Part shown: positions 33,413 to 41,693 of the stretch, in pieces | Layout of the letters: each line of letters opens with the position of its first letter | How positions within the stretch are numbered: the stretch's first letter is position 1 | NCBI GenBank assembly: GCA_963847595.1 | Contig: CAWKAJ010000002.1 | Location: forward strand, 992,001-1,056,000 | Source of the DNA: JACWAE01 sp963847595 | GTDB taxonomy: Bacteria > Chloroflexota > Dehalococcoidia > SZUA-161 | Direction: 5' to 3' | Length of the DNA: 64,000 nucleotides | The notes under the pieces: generated by a model | What the model was told of the DNA's origin: nothing | The model's input: the letters and a program-made list of their open reading frames with translations, nothing else | The model's database searches: none | Program-made: the position numbers and the translations under genes

Positions 33413-33691
33413 CTAGGCTTTGATCATCCCTATCACCTCCCTCTGGCCTTGACCTTTCGCATCCGTATAGCTCGTATCATATAGGAAGGCCAAAACGTCT
33501 TGTTTCCGATATCTCCAGTCGCCGCGGCCTCCAACCTTGTAGGCCCTGAGCTTTCCGCAGCGACTCCAGCGCCTTACAGAGCTGACATGCACCCTGAGAA
33601 ATTCAGCTACTTCATCACAGGTCATGATTGCTTTATCGCCGGACTTTTTACCGTTTGATCTCTTTTTTGATATTGTTGCTGTTTTGTTCAC
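33413..33691 (-). CDS. Excisionase-family helix-turn-helix protein upstream of the archaellins
   Basis: A 92-residue protein with a MerR/excisionase-like winged helix: MTCDEVAEFLRVHVSSVRRW, then SRCGKLRAYKVGGRGDWRY, ending with KQDVLAFLYD. A basic N-terminal tail precedes it (GTG start; an ATG at 33625 would shorten it to the core). Such small DNA-binding proteins regulate nearby operons or act as excisionases. Here no integrase is nearby and it sits immediately upstream of arlB1 on the same strand, so a role in controlling archaellum expression is likely but inferred. Known archaeal regulators (ArnR, EarA) are not obviously related. Confidence 0.7.
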   Translation of the reverse strand: MNKTATISKKRSNGKKSGDKAIMTCDEVAEFLRVHVSSVRRWSRCGKLRAYKVGGRGDWRYRKQDVLAFLYDTSYTDAKGQGQREVIGMIKA

Positions 33692-34170
33692 TGTGCTGCC
33701 CTCTTCGTATCAATCCAGGCTTCCGCAATCAAAAAGTGCTCAATGTTATCCTGTGAAGCCATTTTGATACTCTATTGTTTCTCCGCCGTACTTCTAGGAA
33801 TTAATTCGTCTATTGAATAAGAATTCGCACCTTTTGCGAGCAATTAGATACACATCGGTAGCAATCGTAGCAACTGCATACTATTGCTACAATCACCAGC
33901 CAGTACTAGACGGAATAGATAAATAGTCATGCCTTAAAGCTGCCCCATTCCAATCCGCTCTTTCCTAAAGGGGGTAGGTAGTACCGTCGTCACCTGGCGC
34001 AATTGAGCCACTTTTAGTCTCACAGGTGTCACCAACTTCTAAAAGTCCCCCAAGACTGGGGGATGCAGGGGGTTAAGCACTCTCCGCTTACTCCCCTTGC
34101 CATAAAAGATTTCTTGTATTATTATTAAATGGCATGGAATGACGATTCCTTCTAGAAACCATTCGATACA
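33692..34170. other. Intergenic control region between archaellum operon and alpha/beta hydrolase
   Basis: About 480 bases without coding potential. It holds an inverted repeat GTAGCAAT (33858-33865) / ATTGCTAC (33883-33890) with a 17-base spacer and a nested CGTAGCAAC, an operator-like site upstream of the divergent genes. A family B repeat (AGTCCCCCAAGACTGGGGG) lies at 34042-34074. Confidence 0.5.
34042..34074. repeat. AGTCCCCCAAGACTGGGGG repeat (family B)
   Basis: A C5/G5 palindrome followed by GATGCAGGGGGTT. Near-copies are at 35014-35042, 36890-36914 and 44266-44299, with the same 3' extension (ATTTAGGGGGTT or similar), so this is a dispersed element and not a chance hairpin. Confidence 0.65.
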
Positions 34171-34914
34171 GTGTCCAGTAGTATTATCGAAAGTTTAGAC
34201 CTCAAGATAGGCGAACGTAAGGCGCACTACCTCAAAGCAGGCAGCGGTTGCCCTGTTGTTCTGTTACATGGTGGTGCCAGCAATTCCAATGACTGGACAG
34301 AGACCATGTCCGCCCTTTCTCAGTCTTACAGCCTATATGCCCCCGACATGCTGGGATACGGCTTGACCGACAGAGACAAGCCCGGCTACTATTTGTCTGA
34401 GTTCGTCGACTTCGCCTTCGACTTCATCCAAACGTTGGGCTTAGACTCAGTGGACCTCGTAGGACATTCCATCGGTGGCAGAGTATGTCTGGAGATCGCT
34501 CTCCAACACCCGGAGAAAGTCCGCAGGCTTGTCCTTATTGATACCGTAGGATTTGCCAGACTAGCCCGGTGGGGGACCTTCCTCGGCGCCGCGGCCTGGG
34601 CTATTCGTGGGATGCTAAGGCGTCCGCAACCCTACCCCAGATTCCTCAAAAAAGATGGGGAGGACAAGGACTGGAGATGCCTGGACAAGCTCACAACGCT
34701 CAAGGTGCCCACCCTCGTAATATGGAGCAGCCGTGACCCTTACTATCCCTTGAAAGAAGCTATCCAGGCCAAGCAATTGATACCCGGGGTACGCTTTGAG
34801 ATCTTCGCAGGCTATGGCCATGCCCCTCATGCGAAGAATCGGGAATACTTCAACAACCTTCTACTCAGTTACCTTGACCACGACCAGCCATGTGAGCCCC
34901 GGAAACAACCCTGA
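34171..34914 (+). CDS. Alpha/beta-fold hydrolase
   Basis: A 247-residue serine hydrolase. Motifs in order: oxyanion strand VVLLHGGASNSNDWTETM, DMLGYGLTDR, nucleophile elbow LVGHSIGGRVCLEIA (Ser near residue 97), a cap-domain helix, acid region VIWSSRDPYYPL and the catalytic histidine in GYGHAPHAKN. Substrate cannot be deduced; relatives include esterases, meta-cleavage hydrolases and haloperoxidases. GTG at 34171 is the first in-frame start after a stop at 34153 and has no clear ribosome site, so the exact start is uncertain. It is flanked by family B repeats and looks monocistronic. Confidence 0.82.
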   Translation: MSSSIIESLDLKIGERKAHYLKAGSGCPVVLLHGGASNSNDWTETMSALSQSYSLYAPDMLGYGLTDRDKPGYYLSEFVDFAFDFIQTLGLDSVDLVGHSIGGRVCLEIALQHPEKVRRLVLIDTVGFARLARWGTFLGAAAWAIRGMLRRPQPYPRFLKKDGEDKDWRCLDKLTTLKVPTLVIWSSRDPYYPLKEAIQAKQLIPGVRFEIFAGYGHAPHAKNREYFNNLLLSYLDHDQPCEPRKQP

Positions 34915-34987
34915 AACCCAGAACTCGAAGCCCCGCTCAAACTCAAAGCCTGACAACAGCCCTCAGCTTTCAGCCTGTAGCCTATAT

Positions 34988-35043
34988 GTAGGGGCGCATG
35001 GCATGCCCCCCCCTGTCCCCAAGACTGGGGGCCATAGGGAGTT
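34988..35043. repeat. Family A and family B repeats joined
   Basis: A GTAGGGGCGCATGGCATGCCCC palindrome (34988-35010) abuts a GTCCCCAAGACTGGGGG element (35014-35042). The two repeat families are normally separate in this window; here they are adjacent. Confidence 0.5.
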
Positions 35044-35121
35044 GAAAGTTGACAACCAGAGCACAGACCTCTAATATTTGCTTTATAATAATAGAGTTGA
35101 GTAACTCCGTCCGAGGATGAT

Positions 35122-36651
35122 ATGAGAACGCTGCTGGTAAATCCCCCCTACCCATTTTCCGAGATCCCCATCATGCCCATGGGGCTGTCATACCTGGGCA
35201 GCGTCTTGGAACACAGCGGCCACGAAGTGCAAATCCTCGACCTTCTGGTGTCCCGATACTCCAAAGAAAAGATAAAGGACAAGCTCAATGAGTATCAGCC
35301 CGATATTGTCGGCGTAACGTCCGTGACGCTGAATTACCCCGTCGCCTCCGACATACTCAAGTACACCAAGTCCGTGGACAAAGAAATTATCACCATCATC
35401 GGCGGACCCCATGTCACCTTTGCTCCCGTAGAAACGCTCACCGAAGCCCCCTGGATAGACATCGTGGTCAAGGGTGAAGGCGAGATGACCATGCTTGACA
35501 TCGTGAGCGGCAAAAAGCTCGCCGATATAGATGGAATTGCCTACAGGGACAAGGCCAATGGCATAAAACAGACAAGAGACCGCCGTTTGATTGAGGACCT
35601 GGACGAGCTTCCCCTGCCGGCGAAACACCTTTTCCCCTTGTCGCGATACCTTGCCCTTGATGTACACGCCAGCATCCTCACCGGCAGAGGTTGCCCTTTC
35701 AACTGCATCTTCTGCGTCGGCTCCAAAATGGGCGGCAGAAGAGTCAGATACCGCAACCCCAAGCTCATCGCTGATGAGATAGAGCAAGCCCTGGCATCCG
35801 GCTTCACAGAGATAAATTTCGAGGACGATCACCTCACGCTCAATCACAAGCACCTCAATGCCCTCTGCGACGAGATAATAGCCAGAGGCCTGAAGTTCAA
35901 CTGGAGCGCCTTTTCCAGGGTAGATACCGTGAACTCGGAGATACTCCGCAAGATGAAGCAGGCCGGATGTACCTGGCTCCTGTACGGCGTGGAGAGTGGG
36001 AATCAGGAGATTCTGGATACCATCAAGAAGAAAATCACCTTGCAGAAAGTAAAAGATGCCGTGGACATGGCAAAGGAGGCAGGCGTCGGCATTCTGGCAT
36101 CATTCATTGTAGGCTTACCCGGTGAGACTGTGGAAACACTGAGGCAGACTATGCAATTTGCCCAGGGGCTAGGGACATCTTACGGATTTAACGTTCTATC
36201 GCCCTTCCCTGGGACTGAGGTGCGTGAGAAGGCTGCAGAATACGGCATAGAGATACTGACGAATGACTGGACAAAGTACGACTGCAACAGGCCGTTAACG
36301 CGTACCAAAGATGCTGGCCCCGAGGAGATAAACGCCTTCCTCCAGCAATACTTCGAGGGACTAAATAAATACCTCGCCCAACTGGAGAAAGAGAACAAAG
36401 CATCTCAGGGAGAATCCGCTAAAGAGAAGAGACGCAGCCCGCTGTCGATAGCTATACTGAAGGGCGATGTCATCGAAAGCCTGACCATGATGAAGCCGGA
36501 GGAAAACCCGGTTGAAGCTCTGGTGAGTAAAGTGGCCGAGCTCGTGCCATATTCACATCAGCAGGTCAAAGAGGACATCACCAAGTGGGTCGATAAAGGG
36601 CTCCTGAAATACACCGTAAAAGACGGCCACCTGGTCTGGGACTGGACCTGA
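35122..36651 (+). CDS. B12-binding domain radical SAM protein
   Basis: A 509-residue protein with an N-terminal B12-binding-like domain (RTLLVNPPYPFSEIPIMPMG, YLGSVLEHSGHEVQILDLL, IGGPHVTFAPVETL) and a radical SAM core whose CxxxCxxC motif is GRGCPFNCIFCVGS near residue 190. SAM-binding GGE-like and FSRVDTVNSEIL segments follow, then YGVESGNQEILD and SFIVGLPGETVETL. The C-terminal 90 residues (LSIAILKGDVIESLTMMKPE, VEALVSKVAELVPY, KWVDKGLLKYT) look like a winged-helix or dimer domain. Cobalamin itself need not bind. Typical substrates of such enzymes are methylations and ring rearrangements; none can be assigned here. Confidence 0.85.
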   Translation: MRTLLVNPPYPFSEIPIMPMGLSYLGSVLEHSGHEVQILDLLVSRYSKEKIKDKLNEYQPDIVGVTSVTLNYPVASDILKYTKSVDKEIITIIGGPHVTFAPVETLTEAPWIDIVVKGEGEMTMLDIVSGKKLADIDGIAYRDKANGIKQTRDRRLIEDLDELPLPAKHLFPLSRYLALDVHASILTGRGCPFNCIFCVGSKMGGRRVRYRNPKLIADEIEQALASGFTEINFEDDHLTLNHKHLNALCDEIIARGLKFNWSAFSRVDTVNSEILRKMKQAGCTWLLYGVESGNQEILDTIKKKITLQKVKDAVDMAKEAGVGILASFIVGLPGETVETLRQTMQFAQGLGTSYGFNVLSPFPGTEVREKAAEYGIEILTNDWTKYDCNRPLTRTKDAGPEEINAFLQQYFEGLNKYLAQLEKENKASQGESAKEKRRSPLSIAILKGDVIESLTMMKPEENPVEALVSKVAELVPYSHQQVKEDITKWVDKGLLKYTVKDGHLVWDWT

Positions 36652-36937
36652 CCGTCTGGGTAGGTCGGAGCACCTGCTCCAAGCCGAAGCACCTGCTCCG
36701 ACCATGCTCCGCAATGTCATTCCCGCGAAAGTGGGAATCCAGGTGCGCTACGAACCAATCCCCACTTTTTAAACTCGTCCCTGACTCGTTCAGGGAGCAG
36801 GAATCCAGTTACTACAAACCCCGCAAATGAAGGGATAAAAATTTCCCTCCCCTTGAGGGAGGGACTAAAGGGAAGGGGAACAGTCCCCAAGACTGGGAGA
36901 TTAGGGGGGTTGATTCAGAGGAGGCAATCAGCTTCCC
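36652..36937. repeat. Cluster of dispersed intergenic repeats
   Basis: Contains a TCGGAGCACCTGCTCC-type palindrome (36664-36702), a TGTCATTCCCGCGAAAGTGGGAATCC repeat described by position 36715-36741, a CCCTCCCC/GGGAGGGA hairpin (36845-36862) and a family B copy (36890-36914). Four different repeat families in under 300 bases makes this a repeat-insertion hot spot with no gene. Confidence 0.6.
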
Positions 36938-37363
36938 TCAATTAACAACATACACCTGGGCAGTGCTCTCGGCCAGCACCGTGCCATCCCTGAGCGTTAT
37001 CTCAGCGGCTGTGCTGAAAAGCTTCCTCGTCTTCTTGACCACCCTTCCCGTAACCACCAGAGGCACTCCAATCGGTACAGGCTGCCTGATCCTGACCTCC
37101 GTCTTGGCAGTGACTCCCCTTATCTCCGGGTAGAATGCATAAGCCATCGCCTCATCGAGAATAGTGAAAATGATGCCGCCGTGCACGTACCCGCGCCATC
37201 CCTGGTAGAATTCGCTCACGGTGAACTCGCCTCTGGCCTCGTCGCCATCCTTCACAATCTTGAGCTTGAGCCCTACAGGGTTATCCTTCCCACAGGCGAA
37301 GCACATGGGGAACTCGCTTTGATTGACATCGATCCCCGCCAGCTTCTTCTCCCAACTCAGCAT
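36938..37363 (-). CDS. PaaI-type hotdog-fold acyl-CoA thioesterase
   Basis: A 141-residue single hotdog domain. Residues 15-45 (EFPMCFACGKDNPVGLKLKI) include a Cys-x-x-Cys-G knuckle common in this subgroup, and the catalytic helix is GYVHGGIIFTILDEAMAYAF (H-G-G then D/E) with a later VRIRQPVPIGVPLVVTGRV strand. Hydrolyses acyl-CoA thioesters; substrate range unknown. No paa genes are adjacent. Convergent with the radical SAM gene over a repeat cluster. Confidence 0.82.
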   Translation of the reverse strand: MLSWEKKLAGIDVNQSEFPMCFACGKDNPVGLKLKIVKDGDEARGEFTVSEFYQGWRGYVHGGIIFTILDEAMAYAFYPEIRGVTAKTEVRIRQPVPIGVPLVVTGRVVKKTRKLFSTAAEITLRDGTVLAESTAQVYVVN

Positions 37364-37472
37364 ACCTGCCCTCCGTTACGCTGTGCCTGCATTATACTAC
37401 TGCTACGAAAGCAAGGGCACAGCGCGCCCTGCACACTCCCGAGAGTGCTAAAAACCCAAATTGCATCCCCTG

Positions 37473-38195
37473 TCAACCCAGAATCAGCCGCGCCCTCTGA
37501 AAACGTGCCATGGTTGCCAGAAGCAGGACCGCATCCGCTGCGATGATAACACCCATCGCAATAAGAACGGCCTCCATGAAGGTAACTCCTGCTAGCGCAC
37601 TACCTATCTGCTTATGAAAGACACTGAATATCACCCCCAGAACTACTGCAGGTATCATCAGTGTAGTCACCAAAAGCTGCTGGGCCGACTGCACAGTGGC
37701 AGACCGCAGCGAGATCAGGATGCCCACGCCGGCAACAAATACTGCCAGCAGAAAGCTCAACACCACATCGGCTACAACTATGGGCGGTGAATACAACAAT
37801 ATATGGCCCTGCCAATGAGCCGCATTAACTGTCACCAGAGCCAGCAATATGGCTATGATTGCCACCAGCCAGCCATAGGCCACAGCCACGGCAAGCTTGC
37901 CGAACAGTATTGCCCTGTCCGTCAGGCGGCTTGCGAGCAGCGTGCTAAGCGTGTGTCGCTCCCGCTCTCCGGCAAAGGAATCGGGGATTGTCGTAGCCAC
38001 CAGCAGCGTCGGTATCATTAGAGCAGTCAGCGCCAGGGGGCTGGTCACCCAGTCGGATCCTTGCGCCAATGGGAACCAGATAGCCACCAGTACCAGAGGG
38101 ATCAATAAATTCCACAAAGCTCTTAGCCTGCTGCCCCGGCTCACAAACAAGCCCTTCCGTTCTTTCCATATCACAGTCAGCATGTCGCCCATCAT
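37473..38195 (-). CDS. ABC-2 type transporter permease
   Basis: A 240-residue polytopic protein with six hydrophobic segments (near residues 25-45, 50-70, 100-125, 130-160, 172-190 and 205-230) and the cytoplasmic ERERHTLSTLLASRLTDRAI coupling segment typical of ABC-2 (NatB/DrrB-like) subunits. It overlaps the ATPase gene by four bases at 38192-38195, so the two form one exporter. Substrate (sodium, antibiotic, lipid) is not deducible. The start is inside the end of the ATPase gene. Confidence 0.85.
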   Translation of the reverse strand: MMGDMLTVIWKERKGLFVSRGSRLRALWNLLIPLVLVAIWFPLAQGSDWVTSPLALTALMIPTLLVATTIPDSFAGERERHTLSTLLASRLTDRAILFGKLAVAVAYGWLVAIIAILLALVTVNAAHWQGHILLYSPPIVVADVVLSFLLAVFVAGVGILISLRSATVQSAQQLLVTTLMIPAVVLGVIFSVFHKQIGSALAGVTFMEAVLIAMGVIIAADAVLLLATMARFQRARLILG

Positions 38196-39124
38196 CGCTC
38201 TTCCTCCATCAGCGTCAGGAACACCTCTTCCAGGCTGGCCTTGCCCTTACGCACCTCCTCCACCTGAACTCCGGCGCCCACCATCAGGCTGACTAGCGGC
38301 GCAACGTCCATCTCCTGTCGCAGTTGGATTGATAATCGTTTGTCCTGCACTTCTACAGCCGAGACCTCGGGCCGCGCCCGCAGCAGGCCGAGCACATTCT
38401 CATTGAATCCGCTTCCTACAACCTCGATGTGGGGAGCGCCAGTATGCGCCCTCAACTCGTCGGGATGCCCCACCGCCAATAGTCTCCCCTGGCGAATCAC
38501 TGCCACCAGGCGGCACAGCCTCTCCGCTTCCGCCATGTTATGCGTGGTCAAAAATACCGTCACGCCCTCGCGGGCAGTCAGACCAGCCAGATCGTCACGC
38601 AGCGATGCTGCAGCCACCACATCGAGCCCGGCCGTGGGTTCATCCAGAAACACTAGAGATGGCCGATGCAGCAGTGCCCGGGCCGTAGCCAGCTTCTGCT
38701 TCATGCCGCGGCTCCATTTCTCTACAGACTCCCTTCTCCGTTCCCATAGCCCGAAGTGAGTGAGCAGTTCCTTGATCCGAGCCTGCCTTTCGGCCGCGGC
38801 TATCTTCCACACCCGCCCGTAGAATTCCAGGTTATCCTCGGCGCTCATCTGCTCGTAAAGGCCCGGATACTCCAGCAGCGCTCCCGAGCGGGTGCGTATC
38901 TCACCCGCTTGCGTCCTTGTATCGAAGCCCAGCACCTCGGCCTTGCCTGTAGTTGGCTCCAGGAGGCCCAGCAGCAAATTGATAGTCGTAGTCTTCCCGG
39001 ATGCGTTAGGCCCCAGGAAGCCGAAAATAATCCCGCTGGGAACCTCTATCGAGAGGCCCTCTACGGCTCTTATCGCACCGAAATCCCGGGACAGGTTCTC
39101 TGTGCGGATCGCGATCTCGCTCAT
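38192..39124 (-). CDS. ABC transporter ATP-binding protein (exporter type)
   Basis: A 310-residue ATPase with Walker A GFLGPNASGKTTTINLLLG (Ala in place of the usual Gly), Q-loop near SGALLEYPGLYEQMSAEDNL, signature KWSRGMKQKLATARALLHRP, Walker B LVFLDEPTAGLD and H-loop FLTTHNMAEAERLC. The C-terminal 80 residues are the extension found in NatA/DrrA-type drug or sodium exporters. It is first in the two-gene operon and follows a duplicated promoter segment. The Walker A is close enough to consensus for activity. Confidence 0.9.
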   Translation of the reverse strand: MSEIAIRTENLSRDFGAIRAVEGLSIEVPSGIIFGFLGPNASGKTTTINLLLGLLEPTTGKAEVLGFDTRTQAGEIRTRSGALLEYPGLYEQMSAEDNLEFYGRVWKIAAAERQARIKELLTHFGLWERRRESVEKWSRGMKQKLATARALLHRPSLVFLDEPTAGLDVVAAASLRDDLAGLTAREGVTVFLTTHNMAEAERLCRLVAVIRQGRLLAVGHPDELRAHTGAPHIEVVGSGFNENVLGLLRARPEVSAVEVQDKRLSIQLRQEMDVAPLVSLMVGAGVQVEEVRKGKASLEEVFLTLMEEER

Positions 39125-39153
39125 AATATCCCTTTAAAACGAAGATGGGCGTA

Positions 39154-39278
39154 CTGCCCATCCCCTTCCCGGTTTTCCGGGTTCCCATTCCCACCTATTC
39201 CGCTATTCCATTGCGTTTGCTTCTGTCTATTATAACTTCATACGCCCGCATGCGAAAGCGGGGCAAGCATTTTGCCCC
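39154..39278. repeat. Duplicated intergenic segment, copy 1 (contains a minus-strand promoter)
   Basis: Starts CTGCCCATCCCCTTC and ends near TTTTGCCCC. Its central part (CTATTATAACTTCATACGCC) is nearly the same as that of copy 2 at 40160-40276. On the minus strand it contains TATAAT (39229-39234), upstream of the ABC exporter genes. Confidence 0.65.
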
Positions 39279-39342
39279 GCGACGGATAGAACAAGCTAAA
39301 GCTGATGTTGGATGACACTAATATCTGCTTGGCAAAAAGGCT

Positions 39343-40032
39343 CTAAGAGTAGAGAATCTTCTCTCCGTAATGGCCGAGCATAACGACTATCGGGACCAAA
39401 ATCACTAATAGCGCTAGGTATCCATAGGACGATGGCGTCTCTGCTACTAATACGTTAGAATCCACAGACCGCCAGATGACACATGTTGTAACAACAACAG
39501 CCAACGCAATGCCATAAGTTGCCTTTAGCACAAATACTCTTCCCACTCTGCCCTCATAGGTGATTCTCCAACTGAAGACGCCAAGAAGCCCTGCCGCAGT
39601 GCCGGTTAAGAGAGCTCCTATAAGCAAATAGTAAGACGCCACTTCGAAAGAGGATTTATGAGTAGAAATATAGATAAGCGCCAATATAGGAATCGCAATA
39701 GAATATGCAATCGGGAAATGGACTAGCATCGGGTGAGGATGGAATCCCTCTACCCAGTCTGCAAGTGTACGTTTGGAAGGCTTTTCCTGTCTTAGTTCCC
39801 CGACTACCGGGAATTTTGTCAGCACTTCTTCAGCATGAGGCGCATTTGCTATCTCTTCAGTCAGATCGGTTCCGGCATGGTGCCGACCCTGATGTTTGCC
39901 CGTTTTCCAGAGTGGACTCTCAGAAACGTCATAGATTTTCCCTTTGAAAGCCACGTATACTGGTTTTCCAGACTTACCATCGAATTCTCTCAACTCTTCT
40001 AAGGTCAGCAGCACTCTCCCTTTGTCTCCCAT
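39343..40032 (-). CDS. Cytochrome b5-like / DUF2231 membrane protein
   Basis: A 229-residue fusion. Residues 1-80 form a cytochrome b5-type heme/steroid-binding domain (LLTLEELREFDGKSGKPVYV, YDVSESPLWKTGKHQG, then HHAGTDLTEEIANAPHAEEV) with His ligands likely at the KHQGRHHAG turn and at APHAEE. The rest is DUF2231: HPHPMLVHFPIAYSIAIPIL followed by four membrane helices to the C-terminus. The pairing is common in anaerobic bacteria as a predicted membrane redox protein of unknown function. Its promoter lies in duplicated segment copy 2. Confidence 0.8.
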   Translation of the reverse strand: MGDKGRVLLTLEELREFDGKSGKPVYVAFKGKIYDVSESPLWKTGKHQGRHHAGTDLTEEIANAPHAEEVLTKFPVVGELRQEKPSKRTLADWVEGFHPHPMLVHFPIAYSIAIPILALIYISTHKSSFEVASYYLLIGALLTGTAAGLLGVFSWRITYEGRVGRVFVLKATYGIALAVVVTTCVIWRSVDSNVLVAETPSSYGYLALLVILVPIVVMLGHYGEKILYS

Positions 40033-40375
40033 TTATTCCTCCCTGAGCCCCCGGGTCAGCTTTTCAGCTAATACTTGCTGCTGACTTGCAGCGCTCTTAT
40101 CGCCATGCCGGTGGCCAATCATAAATGACATCGCAGAGGGTTCAAAGGTAACATATACCCTGCCCGTCCCCTTTTCCGATTTTCCAAGTCTCCGTTCCCA
40201 CCTATTCCGCTGCGTTTGCCTCCGTCTATTATATCTTCATACGCCCGCGTGCAAAAGCGGGGCGCTGATTTTGCCCAAGACAAACAAAATAGGCCAGGCA
40301 TCTGAGACAAAAGTCACATACAATATCAAATATTGAGACTATGATTTCCTGAAATGAAGAAGAGGAGGTGTTAAG
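40033..40375. other. Intergenic region holding duplicated segment copy 2
   Basis: About 340 bases without a gene. Copy 2 of the duplicated segment covers 40160-40276. A minus-strand TATAAT (40228-40233) with TTTTGC 17 bases ahead is a likely promoter for the cytochrome b5/DUF2231 gene. Confidence 0.55.
40160..40276. repeat. Duplicated intergenic segment, copy 2
   Basis: Shares the blocks CCACCTATTCCGC, TGCGTTTGC, GTCTATTATA and TTCATACGCCCGC with copy 1, separated by about 1 kb. One 7-base block is missing relative to copy 1. Both copies sit directly upstream of minus-strand genes. Confidence 0.65.
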
Positions 40376-40831
40376 ATGATTGTACTACTTCTTCTACTGT
40401 TGATAGCGATTCCGGTAATAGCGTTATTATTACCGCTAATTGCCGCTCCGTTACCGGGCTTACTGGCTGTGCTTGCGGTCCCCGCGATAGCGGTGCTGGC
40501 CGTGGTTGCTGCTCCTGCCCTCGCCATAGCAGGACTGGCAGGTGCATTTTCAAATGCAAGTATCAGCGTACCGGTTTTGGGAACGCTGGAAGTCTTGGGC
40601 ATAGCGGTTGGGGTGTTCGGCGTGATAGCAGTTTTGGCTTACGCTGCCAATCGACTGGCTGCTAGGACTCAGCTACCGGCGCTCAGGCCGAGGGAAGTAC
40701 CCGTCAGGGCAAGAGAACAGAATAGACTCCAGACCCGACGTCAGACAGCCGTCAGCATGACAGAGCAGACCTTACCCGCTAATCTAGCTGCTCAATGCCA
40801 GGAGCTGGAATCAGTGCCATGCCCGGTTTAG
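40376..40831 (+). CDS. Small membrane protein of unknown function
   Basis: A 151-residue protein not recognised. Residues 1-60 are almost entirely hydrophobic (MIVLLLLLLIAIPVIALLLP and following Ala/Leu/Val), with another hydrophobic stretch at 62-90 and a basic, Arg-rich soluble tail (ARTQLPALRPREVPVRARE). It has a well placed AGGAGG and is followed by a strong hairpin at 40866, so it looks like a real single-gene transcript. It is more Ala/Leu-rich than its neighbours. Confidence 0.6.
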   Translation: MIVLLLLLLIAIPVIALLLPLIAAPLPGLLAVLAVPAIAVLAVVAAPALAIAGLAGAFSNASISVPVLGTLEVLGIAVGVFGVIAVLAYAANRLAARTQLPALRPREVPVRAREQNRLQTRRQTAVSMTEQTLPANLAAQCQELESVPCPV

Positions 40832-40865
40832 CCAAGACATGTTAGACATCATTAAATAGGTGCCT

Positions 40866-40902
40866 AATGGGAGCTGACAGATGACATCTGTCAGCTCCCA
40901 TT
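40866..40902. terminator. Strong symmetrical hairpin after the small membrane protein gene
   Basis: Eighteen-base arms (40866-40883 and 40885-40902) are exact inverted copies around a single base, with GGGAGCTGACAGATG on the left arm. A short T-rich run follows. Probably an intrinsic terminator working in either direction. Confidence 0.6.
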
Positions 40903-41120
40903 CTTTCACTTCCGTATGCTTGTTCGATGTGCCATTCACATAAGTCCAAAATGTTACGACTCTTTAACTTTTCCGCAGCCCATTTTATGATTTCTTGATG
41001 CTTATCCTTTATACTTTGCCTAGTGTTAATATTGATGCTCATAATAATGGTGTTCACTACACCGAGCGGCTTTTCGATTCTAGCCTTCGATTCCCTAATT
41101 CAGTCCAAAAGGAGGAGCCC

Positions 41121-41645
41121 GTGAAAGAAATAAGTCTGGATACCGCAATCGAAATCGGGTCGCCCTATCCCTACACTTTAGTCGTTACCTCAGACAAGAA
41201 GGGAAAACCCAATGCCATGGGCCTATCATGGTGGACCTTCACCTCCCTGCAGCCGCCCATGATAGCCATCTCCGTTGGCCATGCCCGCTACACGCACGAA
41301 TGCATAGAAGCCAGCAAGGAATTCGTCCTCTGTTTCCCCTCCAAAGAGCAGGCCCAGGCTGCCTGGTTATGCGGCATCAAGTCCGGTCGCAAGACTGACA
41401 AATTCACCGAAGCAGGATTCTCTACTACTCCCTCCAAAGTCGTAAGACCTCCCATCATCGAGAGGGCTACCGTGGCCTATGAGTGCAAAGTCGTGGGACA
41501 AATGGAATGCGGCGATCATACCCTTTATAACGCAGAAATCGCTGCTGTTCATGGCAATCCCGAACTGATAAAGCACGTCTACACCGTTCACTATAGGAAG
41601 CTGCTCAGTATCGACCGCCAGGGCAACGTGGATTCCGACGTGTAA
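41121..41645 (+). CDS. Flavin reductase domain protein (DIM6/NTAB family)
   Basis: A 174-residue FMN-binding split-barrel protein. Start GTG 41121 is chosen because GGAGGAG precedes it and because an upstream extension is not family-like. Motifs: IEIGSPYPYTLVVTSDKKGK, NAMGLSWWTFTSLQPPMIAI, SVGHARYTHECIEASKEFVL, then a conserved cysteine (FVLCFP). The C-terminal YECKVVGQMECGDHTLYNAE resembles flavin reductases that supply other enzymes or act as oxidoreductases. No partner monooxygenase is next to it. Confidence 0.82.
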   Translation: MKEISLDTAIEIGSPYPYTLVVTSDKKGKPNAMGLSWWTFTSLQPPMIAISVGHARYTHECIEASKEFVLCFPSKEQAQAAWLCGIKSGRKTDKFTEAGFSTTPSKVVRPPIIERATVAYECKVVGQMECGDHTLYNAEIAAVHGNPELIKHVYTVHYRKLLSIDRQGNVDSDV

Positions 41646-41693
41646 TACAGCGTCGGTAAACAGGTCTCCTGTCAGGAGAGAGTAACGTGGAGC

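Noticed and set aside
40842..41057. Minus-strand 71-codon frame
   Set aside because: It runs through the strong hairpin at 40866-40902 and has no recognised domain.
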